The notes beneath the pieces were generated by a model. The model searched no databases and was not told the origin of the DNA. It worked only from the letters and a program-made list of their open reading frames with translations. Positions 55,384-62,691 of a stretch of 64,000 nucleotides of DNA are shown here, in pieces. The stretch is from Bacteroidetes bacterium GWE2_42_24 (GTDB taxonomy: Bacteria > Bacteroidota > Bacteroidia > Bacteroidales > TTA-H9), in assembly GCA_001768515.1 (NCBI GenBank), contig MEOA01000043.1, positions 1-64,000 on the forward strand, read 5' to 3'. Within the stretch, counting starts at the first letter, position 1. Each line of letters starts with the position of its first letter. A program made the translations under genes and the position numbers.

Positions 55384-57633
55384 TTAGTTTCTATACTGAT
55401 CTGCAATTCCAAAGGGAATTTTTATACTGAAGGTGATGTTTCTGCCGGCATTATTGTAGTTCACCTCCTTGAGCGTTGATAAATGGTCAATATACTTTGT
55501 ATCTAAGAGGTTATTGATACTGATTTTGAATGAAATTTCCTGGTTCTGTATCTTTAGGTTGGCACCAATTCCGAAGTCAAACAGTGTATAGCCCGGCGTA
55601 GTTGTCTCATCAGGTGCGGCATTGTTTTGATTAAATGCTGTGGTGCTGTTTACCGATGCAAATGCCTTGTGCAACTGCAGAAATTTCTCTTTTTCTCCCC
55701 TTAACTCCAATCGAAACTTATGGGCGGGAACAAAGGGCAGGTAGTCGCCGTTCTGTTGCCTGCCAATGACCGATGAGAACGTTGCTTCGGTATGGAGCCA
55801 TTTTAAAGCCTCGGGATGTAAATGAATACCTGCTTCACCACCAAACAGGGTAGCATTCGATTGTTTGTACCTGAATACCGGAATACCAGTTGAAGTCATC
55901 TCTCCTGTAGGAGCGATGAAAATGTAGTTATTTACAATGTTGTAAAAGCCGGCAATATCGGCTGTAAAGTTGTTTTTGTGGTAGTGCAGACTCAGGTCTG
56001 CCTCATAGGCGTTCTCTGGCACCAGATTCTGGTCACCTGTTTCGTATCGCAGTTCATGCTGCCCGTTTGAGGTAAGTTCTGCCAGGTTAGGCGTGCGGTA
56101 AGCTGCAGCAATATTAGTCCTCAGAAGCAGGTTTTCGGAAAGATTACAGGTTGCCCCCAGTGAACCACTAAAACTCCCGTACGACTTGTTCAAAGATGCC
56201 CGGTAAGCCGCTGTATCGGTTACCGATCCAATTGCCTGGGTTGAAATGGATTTATTGTCGTAACGAATGCCAGCCTGTAACATTAATTTCTTTAGTGCTT
56301 TGAACTGTATTAATCCAAATGCCGAGTAGTTATCGGTCTTTGCATCGGGTAAGAGTTTCACCTCCCGGTCGTTGAGGTTCTTGTTTTCCTGATTGAATCC
56401 CTGGAAACCAATGATATATTCCGAATTTTCAGGTGAAGGCAGGTGTAGTTTGACATCATAGGTAAGGGTGGCGAGCTGCATTTGAATCTCATAAACACCG
56501 ACATCGCCGAAATGAATGAGATCGGTATTCTGATAAGCCAGATTAAGGTCAAGCTTGTAATTTCCCAGGTACAACTTGTTTTGAGCGGACAGCAGATGCG
56601 TGTTCAATTCCTGATAGAAGATCTCATTTGTTCTTCCCCGCTCTTTGATTTCCAGGATTGCCTCATCCTCAACGAGTCCAAGTTTTTGATTATTAAAACT
56701 GTAAATCAGTTTAAATGTTCCGATTTTATCTGTAAAACCAGCATCTGCTTTTACCGACAATTCGTTAAACCTTGAATTAGGGACATAGCTGCCGCCTCCC
56801 TGAAGAAAATCAGAATTTGTTTTTTGTCCTACCCTTATGCCTCCATAAAACTTTTTTGATGCACCTTTTATCCCCAGGTTGTTCGTTACTCCTAATGTAT
56901 TGGAAAACAACTGCAGGTTATAATCACCAACGATGGTTCCTATCGGGGCAGGCTTTTCTTTGATGAAGTTGATTACACCTCCGATTGCATCTGAGCCATA
57001 TAGCAGGGAAGCAGGGCCTTTGATGATCTCAACATCAGCAATTCCGAACTCGTCAATTCCGAGCGGATGATGACTTGAGTACTGGTAGTTTTCAAATCGT
57101 ACACCATTGTTCAGTACCAGTATGTCGTTCATGGAAAGACCACGGATAACAGGTTTGGAAATCCCGCTACCCTTCGAGATCATATCAACACCCGGCACTT
57201 TTGTGAGTACTTCGGTAAAGTTAGGAGTGCTTTTTGTGCCTTCCATATTGAGCTTTAAAACATCAATCTTTACAGCGTTATCATGTTGTGTGGAGCTGTA
57301 GCCACCGGAAATAACAATTTCTTCTGCTTCAATGGCTGTTTCCACAAGCGATATATCTAATTTTATATGCTGTCCGCTTAGTTCTACCGTTTCGATACGG
57401 TTGGTATAGCCTATAAAGGAAAATTGGATTTTTACCTTTCCATCCGGCAGGTTCAATAGCTCATAGGTTCCATCAGATCCGGAGACTGTTCCTTTATATA
57501 ATTCATGGATAAATACTGTAGCCCCAATTAATGGTTTGTTATCCTGGTCAGTAATTCTGCCTGTAATTTGGTTTTGTGCATTTACGAGCGGGTATGACAA
57601 TAGGATAACGAAAAAGATAATTATTCTTTTCAT
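55384..57633 (-). CDS. TonB-dependent receptor, probable metal uptake
   Basis: A 749-aa outer-membrane receptor. Signal MKRIIIFFVILLSYPLVNA, a CarboxypepD_reg domain (ITGRITDQDNKPLIGATVFI, about 22-105), a plug with VLTKVPGVDMISKGSGISKPVIRGLS and VEIIKGPASLLYGSDAIGGVINF (about 110-225), then a barrel ending in an aromatic-rich strand. The His loop near the plug (YSSHHPLGIDE) is a typical motif of zinc/copper-type receptors such as ZnuD. The gene just upstream encodes a His/Cys-rich small protein, supporting transition-metal uptake, probably zinc or copper. Confidence 0.88.
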   Translation of the reverse strand: MKRIIIFFVILLSYPLVNAQNQITGRITDQDNKPLIGATVFIHELYKGTVSGSDGTYELLNLPDGKVKIQFSFIGYTNRIETVELSGQHIKLDISLVETAIEAEEIVISGGYSSTQHDNAVKIDVLKLNMEGTKSTPNFTEVLTKVPGVDMISKGSGISKPVIRGLSMNDILVLNNGVRFENYQYSSHHPLGIDEFGIADVEIIKGPASLLYGSDAIGGVINFIKEKPAPIGTIVGDYNLQLFSNTLGVTNNLGIKGASKKFYGGIRVGQKTNSDFLQGGGSYVPNSRFNELSVKADAGFTDKIGTFKLIYSFNNQKLGLVEDEAILEIKERGRTNEIFYQELNTHLLSAQNKLYLGNYKLDLNLAYQNTDLIHFGDVGVYEIQMQLATLTYDVKLHLPSPENSEYIIGFQGFNQENKNLNDREVKLLPDAKTDNYSAFGLIQFKALKKLMLQAGIRYDNKSISTQAIGSVTDTAAYRASLNKSYGSFSGSLGATCNLSENLLLRTNIAAAYRTPNLAELTSNGQHELRYETGDQNLVPENAYEADLSLHYHKNNFTADIAGFYNIVNNYIFIAPTGEMTSTGIPVFRYKQSNATLFGGEAGIHLHPEALKWLHTEATFSSVIGRQQNGDYLPFVPAHKFRLELRGEKEKFLQLHKAFASVNSTTAFNQNNAAPDETTTPGYTLFDFGIGANLKIQNQEISFKISINNLLDTKYIDHLSTLKEVNYNNAGRNITFSIKIPFGIADQYRN

Positions 57634-57690
57634 TTTATTACGTATTAAGATTTAACAAATTTGAATGGTCAGCAATGGGTTTGCCGCAAT

Positions 57691-58005
57691 TTAAATCTGT
57701 ATAGATGGGGGTGCACGTAATAAAAAGGAATAGTGGGGGTGGTTGAAATAGTGTTTTAACCTATAGTTGTTGAAGTAGCTGTCTACAGGTTGTTCGTCGG
57801 GTAAAACAACGGTTTCAAAGGTTGACGAAAAAACCGAAAACTCAAAGTCGCAGACCGCGCAGATTTCCTTAAACTCCATGTGGCCCCTGCTGCTGTGGTG
57901 GCTACACTTGTCGTGATGATGGTGATGCCCAAGTTTAACGACAGAAGGGATCAGGAATACCACCAGAAGCAGTACCGGCAAGGTATGTTTAATCTTTCTG
58001 ATCAT
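57691..58005 (-). CDS. Small His/Cys-rich membrane protein, putative metal-binding
   Basis: A 104-aa protein. One N-terminal TM or signal segment (PVLLLVVFLIPSVVKL) is followed by GHHHHHDKCSHHSSRGH and EICAVCDFEF, giving eight His and three Cys in about 35 residues. The rest is predicted beta or disordered. Similar small proteins lie upstream of TonB receptors of metal systems in Bacteroidota. It is first in the operon, 57 bp before the receptor. Confidence 0.78.
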   Translation of the reverse strand: MIRKIKHTLPVLLLVVFLIPSVVKLGHHHHHDKCSHHSSRGHMEFKEICAVCDFEFSVFSSTFETVVLPDEQPVDSYFNNYRLKHYFNHPHYSFLLRAPPSIQI

Positions 58006-58069
58006 TAAACCTCTAAGAGTGTTGTGTTACAATTTTTATTCTTCAGGTATTTACTGTTTCTGCGCAGCG

Positions 58070-58106
58070 CAAAGGTAATGTAATTTACCAGCCGCTTAAT
58101 TTACCA
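58070..58106 (-). promoter_or_regulatory. Promoter and operator-like repeats of the metal TonB operon
   Basis: -7 box TACCTTTG on the minus strand (58070-58077). TAATTTACCA occurs twice as a direct repeat (58081-58090 and 58097-58106). The first copy also forms an inverted repeat GGTAA-N6-TTACC (58074-58089) overlapping the -7 box. Confidence 0.65.
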
Positions 58107-58334
58107 TTTTGGATAGAATTTTGAATGGCACCATGCATTTTTGGACTTTTCTAACACTTTCTCTGATGAATTGGTTCATTTTTATTGAATGGAAAATAAT
58201 TTAAAAGGAGCACTTTGTTATGGACTCAATCGTTCAATTTCAGAAAACAGGGATTACTTCTCTGTCGTTGAGGCACAAATAATAATTGCCGGGGAGAAGT
58301 CTTCGCAGCTATTATTTTTAACGGCTGAGCGGCA
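58107..58334. other. Gap between the metal operon and a T9SS cargo gene
   Basis: A possible 20-codon frame at 58220-58282 (plus strand, with AGGAG about 11 bp upstream) is followed by an AAATAATA / TATTATTT inverted repeat (58277-58318). Too short to call. Confidence 0.3.
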
Positions 58335-59144
58335 TTATTCCGGTTGATCTGCCTTAATAATTTTGAAGTTCATCTTGTTGGTTGTAATCAGGTAACATCC
58401 TTTTGGGAGATGAGCTATATTGACAGGTTTCAATCGCTCAACCTGTTGGTCAAATACCTTTCGGCCACTCAGGTCAAACATCTGTAATCGTCCGCTATAA
58501 TCGAGTAAGAGCGTTGAACAGGTTGGGTTCCCGCTTCGCAGAATGGTATTTGTAACTTCTGATGCGTTTATACCAGTCTCAAAATCAAGATGAATAGTGA
58601 TGTAATTTTCAGTTGAATCGGTAATAGTGTAGAGATGATTGTACCCGGGCAAGCATAATGCAGGAGTATTATACCCACATGTGTCTTTATGCAATAGAAT
58701 TGATGTCCATGAGTTATACTCACTATTCTCGTACATATCACTAAAGTCTGAGTAAATCTCAACAGGGTAGTGTTCGGCTTCTAATTTGAAAACGAAATTG
58801 GTACCTTCCTGAACATAGGGTCCGCTTGGACGCATATCGAATTTTAAATCATAATTTGCCGGAAACAAATCGATCAAAAAATTGTATCGAAAAACGCAAT
58901 CAACAGAGTCGTTTGTGCGATGAATTGATCTGATCTCCGGTTTATTCCATGGTACATTGGATATGTCCTGCTCATTCCATTCAGTATCAAGTCCAATTGT
59001 CGCTGAATAGTTGTTGCCGAATAGCACCGAATCGGTGGTACCCTGTGCATCGATGAGATAGAGTTTGTTAATAAATTCCCATGATTGTCCTTGCATCACC
59101 AGAGAGTGTAGAACTAATAGCAATAGCGTAAGTTTTGTTTTCAT
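58335..59144 (-). CDS. Secreted T9SS cargo protein of unknown function
   Basis: A 269-aa protein. Signal MKTKLTLLLLVLHSLVMQGQ, a beta-rich unknown domain (about 21-185) with two Cys in HKDTCGYNTPALCLPGYNHL, and a C-terminal T9SS type A-like domain (about 195-269; LQMFDLSGRKVFDQQV, GCYLITTNKMNFKII). I do not recognise the main domain. Monocistronic. Confidence 0.75.
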   Translation of the reverse strand: MKTKLTLLLLVLHSLVMQGQSWEFINKLYLIDAQGTTDSVLFGNNYSATIGLDTEWNEQDISNVPWNKPEIRSIHRTNDSVDCVFRYNFLIDLFPANYDLKFDMRPSGPYVQEGTNFVFKLEAEHYPVEIYSDFSDMYENSEYNSWTSILLHKDTCGYNTPALCLPGYNHLYTITDSTENYITIHLDFETGINASEVTNTILRSGNPTCSTLLLDYSGRLQMFDLSGRKVFDQQVERLKPVNIAHLPKGCYLITTNKMNFKIIKADQPE

Positions 59145-59300
59145 AAATGATTAGTTTTAAGAATAAGGTTGATTAGTTAATGGTAGTGTTGGATGAATTA
59201 TTTTATCGCTTGCAGACCAATTCATATCCATAATTGCTTAACAGAAGACCCCCTTGTAATTGTGTTCGGGGGACAGGTGCCGGAATTCAAAATGTTGATG

Positions 59301-59900
59301 TTACATATTCCAGATTACGCCACCATTCAGGGTGATGTATCCAAGGTCAACTCTGCTTTTAATCACAGCTTGATATTCAGCACTGAAGCCAAGGTCAAAC
59401 TTTTTGGACAACTTGAACAAACTACCCATGTGGGCACAAATGGCAAAATCAGACCATAAAGCTGAACGGGTTTTGGTTCCTAAATAGTCGGTAGTGGCAG
59501 ACCAAAAAGTCATACCCAAGCCGGCACCAATATACGGCCTTACTCCCTCCTGAGCAAAGAAGTGGTCGGCAGTTATCATGACGGGTATGAAGTGGTAGTT
59601 GATGCTTAATGCTTCTTTTTCAGGATACTCATTACGGCTGAAATACTCGATCCACATTTCGTTTACCGGCATCGTCACAAATCCCGATTGGATGCCAAGG
59701 GCAAACCGATCGGTGAAGAAATATCGGAAAGTGGCCATCCCATCGAAGCCTTGGCTGCATTCATCGCGCAAATCACCTCCGGGTAAGCTTACACCCCCGG
59801 TAATACCTAATTTTAATTGCCCGCGATGCTGAGCGTTTAAGCGGGGCAGAAGAAGTATGAAAAATGCAGAGAGTAGCAGGAGTCTGGTCATTGTTCTCAT
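59301..59900 (-). CDS. Outer-membrane beta-barrel protein (OmpW/OmpA-like fold)
   Basis: A 199-aa protein starting MRTMTRLLLLSAFFILLLPRLNAQ, a signal peptide that decides the start at 59900. The rest is a small barrel of alternating strands (GQLKLGITGGVSLPGGDL, FRYFFTDRFALGIQSGF, VRPYIGAGLGMTF) ending in a terminal aromatic-Met strand (GGVIWNM). About eight strands are expected. No substrate can be assigned. A -7 box lies at 60057-60064 on the minus strand. Confidence 0.85.
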   Translation of the reverse strand: MRTMTRLLLLSAFFILLLPRLNAQHRGQLKLGITGGVSLPGGDLRDECSQGFDGMATFRYFFTDRFALGIQSGFVTMPVNEMWIEYFSRNEYPEKEALSINYHFIPVMITADHFFAQEGVRPYIGAGLGMTFWSATTDYLGTKTRSALWSDFAICAHMGSLFKLSKKFDLGFSAEYQAVIKSRVDLGYITLNGGVIWNM

Positions 59901-60547
59901 AGTTTCTGATATCTGGTTTTTGTTGAATATGGGATTCATTATTCACGGCTTGTCATTCAAAGAGATCTGAAAAATGTACTTCGTGTATTGAACTGATTAT
60001 TTGAGATATAGATGTCTATTCAGGGCGTATCGCAAATAGGGTTGATGTTCTGGCTACAAAAGTAAATAATTTCACATATAAATTGCAGGGAATTCCTTTT
60101 TTATTACATACTTCCACATTGGCCGCAGTTGAAGATCAAAATATCAGTCTTTAGCGGTCTGATTTCTGTCATCGTTTTCCTTGAAAATCACAACGACTTC
60201 ATCGTAATACAAGTGGTTGATGTATGTGCTTTTTTAGTGGGAATCAGAATTGGGCATTTTACAATAGATGGTGTCTGTTGATTAGTCGGGTGATTGTGTT
60301 CACTTGTATTACTATTGTTTCGCGGGAGCCTTCATCCTCCTCTATGGTCTTTTCATACAGCTCTTTTCCTGTACTCATTAACAATATATAGTTAATTAAC
60401 GCAATAGTATTTGCTTGACAAAACCAGCCTGCATACATCTAAGCAAGAATCATGTTAGGTCGAAACTGATTTGGCTTTCCGGGTAGTAAATCTGTTTCTC
60501 TCATTTTATTACATGAGTTATACCAAAGTAATACTTCATTTGAGGCT
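59901..60547. other. Left part of a 1.3-kb gene-poor gap
   Basis: Holds the -7 box of the barrel gene (60057-60064, minus strand) and the possible decayed small gene at 60144-60378. Nothing else is supported. Confidence 0.4.
60144..60378 (-). pseudogene. Possible broken small gene
   Basis: The first piece (60259-60378) is an ATG frame of 39 codons, beginning MSTGKELYEKTIEEDEGSRE and rich in charged residues. After its stop, another frame (about 60144-60229) encodes YINHLYYDEVVVIFKENDD, ending in TGA. Both read like real protein, so one gene of about 75 aa disrupted by a frameshift is possible. Family not recognised. Confidence 0.3.
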
Positions 60548-60633
60548 GGTTCGTTTTCGCTTCGTTGTCGTTTCGAAAATTAACGAAAAAGCTACGAACG
60601 CGCTACGAAGCCGCTTCGAAGCGACTTCGAACC
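60548..60633. repeat. 11-bp periodic array C
   Basis: CG dinucleotides start at 60551, 60562, 60573, 60583, 60594, 60605, 60616 and 60627: steps of 11 bp with a single 10-bp step. The clearest units are TACGAACGCGC, TACGAAGCCGC, TTCGAAGCGAC and TTCGAACCGAT, with the same T[A/T]CG core as arrays A and B. The left half carries the complementary TTCGT form, so the array is also loosely self-complementary. The flanks do not resemble copies A and B. Confidence 0.8.
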
Positions 60634-61154
60634 GATGCTATGTTTGAGGCCTGTATGTCAGTGTCTTGGTAATTCCTATTTTTGTTTTAGAATAATGTGG
60701 GATTTGTGTGAATCTGCTCTCATATTTACTGTTGAACCTGAACATAATCTATAGGCTCTTACCGCTGTCGGTACAAACTGTATGGCTCCGGCATTCGGAA
60801 ACACTATATTAGTTAATTATTTAACTGATCAATATGATTTCAGCCTGTATAGTTGTTTGACTTGTAGTTAGTTGTGATCGTGATTCGTGTTTATCGGCTA
60901 TTGAACTGTGACGATTATAACGGCATTCAAGATCAGATTGCTGCCTGTGCCATTCTGGGTTTAGCCGGAATTTGAGTGAAAAGCATATTATTTGTAAACA
61001 GGGTAATGTCCCGAGATTGACTTTTTGGGGATTATTGCGATTGCAGGAGTGACATTTTTTGATCCTTCAGTTGATTATCTGTGTGATAAATCTGGAATTG
61101 TTTTTAACTTGCCATGGTTTTATTATTTGTTGAGGATTGTGTGTAATTAGTCAT
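60634..61154. other. Right part of the gene-poor gap
   Basis: AT-rich, with many stops in all frames and no recognisable feature. Confidence 0.4.
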
Positions 61155-61162
61155 TATATTTG
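61155..61162 (+). promoter_or_regulatory. -7 box of a small lipoprotein gene
   Basis: TATATTTG, 46 bp before the ATG at 61209. Confidence 0.55.
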
Positions 61163-61208
61163 TTGGGTATAATTGGTTCATTTCGTCTCAACATTAAAAC
61201 AGTTACCA

Positions 61209-61694
61209 ATGAGGAGAATCTTGATTATGGCCTTTATGGCCGCTGCGATCATTATAACAACTGCCTGCAGTAAGGATGAAAAAACAGAAACCCCTGAAGT
61301 CCCAACAACAAGTTTTTCAGTGAAGACTGACGGAATAGTGTGGACCCCTAACATAATTTCAGCTTTCTATAATGAAACGGAGGATGTTGTTGTGGTCAGC
61401 GCGACTGATGCCGCGTTAAAAATGATTACCATCACTTTTTATGGACACACAGCCCGCACCTATCCGGTTGATAATAGCGATAAATCTGCTGCATGCGGAT
61501 ACAGCATTGGTACAACTGCTTCATACAATACCATTTTTCTGGAAGAACCACAAGGATCGGTCACCATCTCTGAATTTAATCTGACCAATAGTCTTGTCAG
61601 TGGAACGTTCTCATTTGTTGTTCAAGACATCAACGGTAATAAAATTACTTTCTCCGAAGGGACGTTTAGTAATGTATCCGTCCAGATTTTGTAG
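61209..61694 (+). CDS. Small lipoprotein (DUF6252-like)
   Basis: A 161-aa protein with lipoprotein signal MRRILIMAFMAAAIIITTACS; the ATG at 61209 gives the signal directly. The mature domain has a KTDGIVWTPNIISAFY start and a beta-sandwich pattern ending EGTFSNVSVQ, like DUF6252 proteins. It is probably anchored in the outer membrane. Function unknown; single gene. Confidence 0.72.
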   Translation: MRRILIMAFMAAAIIITTACSKDEKTETPEVPTTSFSVKTDGIVWTPNIISAFYNETEDVVVVSATDAALKMITITFYGHTARTYPVDNSDKSAACGYSIGTTASYNTIFLEEPQGSVTISEFNLTNSLVSGTFSFVVQDINGNKITFSEGTFSNVSVQIL

Positions 61695-61909
61695 GGCGGC
61701 CGTTTGCTATTTACTGTTTGCTGTCTGATTTTTCGGGGCAGCCTGTACAAGTGGGGATATTGGGTAAAGCTACTGGGTGCCGATGGTTGAATAATGACTC
61801 TGCGTAAGAAGAAGCCGGAGCCCGGAAACATAGATTGTTTATGGACTTACATGTTGGCTTTCTTTTATAGGAGAGCCGGTTACCCGATTCCTTTTTTGAC
61901 TAATCACAG
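61695..61909. other. Gap between convergent genes
   Basis: No clear terminator hairpin or gene. Confidence 0.35.
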
Positions 61910-62671
61910 TCATTTTTTCTTTCCTGCTCTTAGTAACCCCAGCACGCCATTGATAAAGCTGAGGGGGTGGATTGGATTGCCGGGAATGTACAGGTCGATG
62001 GGATATTTACTCAGAAAAGTACGATCTAAAGCGGGACTGTTATCAAAGATGCCACCGCTGATGGCATCAACGCCTGCCAGAATGATGATTTTTGGGGAAG
62101 GTGTTGCATCGTAACATATTTGCAGTGGTTCGGCCATGTTTTGACTGATAGGGCCGGTGATGACGATGCCATCGGCATGGCGTGGCGAAGCCACGAATTC
62201 TATTCCAAACCTGCCCATATCAAAGTTGACGTTACCGGCTGCACCCAGTTCCCATTCACAACTGTTATCGCCTCCTGCAGATACCTGCCTTAGTTTGAGT
62301 GAACCTGCGTACAGGCGTGTAATCTCCCCGCGAATCTTAGCAGGGTCGAAGCCAACAGGCTGGTCAATACCTTCGTGGACGATTAGCTTTTCACGAGAAT
62401 TGGAGCCTAACTTGTAGTCCTTTGTGAACCTGATTTTTTCGGGAAAGCGATCGGCACATTCGCCACAAAACAAGCATTTTCCCAGATCAATGCTTACTGC
62501 AGGATCGGCGTTAATGGCATGCGTGGGGCAGACGGCACATAGTGCAGTAATATCAACTGGCAAGGTGCTGATGACGGGGCGTCCGCTGAAGATGCCAGGC
62601 ACTTCCACTGTGGTGACATCGGGGATATATTGTTTCCCCTGATGGAATAATATTTTGAGTTCCGGAATCAT
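61910..62671 (-). CDS. Ferredoxin-small subunit fusion of a hydrogenase-related (Ehr-like) complex
   Basis: A 253-aa protein combining a ferredoxin domain with a NuoB/hydrogenase small-subunit domain. In the ferredoxin part, Cys66, 69 and 72 (CLFCGEC) plus Cys48 (AVCP) can ligate one [4Fe-4S] cluster; the ligands of the second are missing (Phe at the last position of motif II). In the small-subunit part (GGDNSCEWEL, IVITGPISQNM, ILAGVDAISGGIF, YIPGNPIHP) only Cys138 of the four usual ligands remains: the others are Asp135, Asp202 and Asn232. Electron transfer near the would-be active site should therefore differ from Hyc/Hyf/Nuo. The large-subunit gene lies 20 bp upstream. Confidence 0.82.
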   Translation of the reverse strand: MIPELKILFHQGKQYIPDVTTVEVPGIFSGRPVISTLPVDITALCAVCPTHAINADPAVSIDLGKCLFCGECADRFPEKIRFTKDYKLGSNSREKLIVHEGIDQPVGFDPAKIRGEITRLYAGSLKLRQVSAGGDNSCEWELGAAGNVNFDMGRFGIEFVASPRHADGIVITGPISQNMAEPLQICYDATPSPKIIILAGVDAISGGIFDNSPALDRTFLSKYPIDLYIPGNPIHPLSFINGVLGLLRAGKKK

Positions 62672-62691
62672 TGGTAAGTCGATTTAATCTT

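Noticed and set aside
58220-58282. 20-codon frame with an AGGAG upstream
   Set aside because: Shine-Dalgarno sequences are not the rule in this lineage, and the peptide has no recognisable feature.
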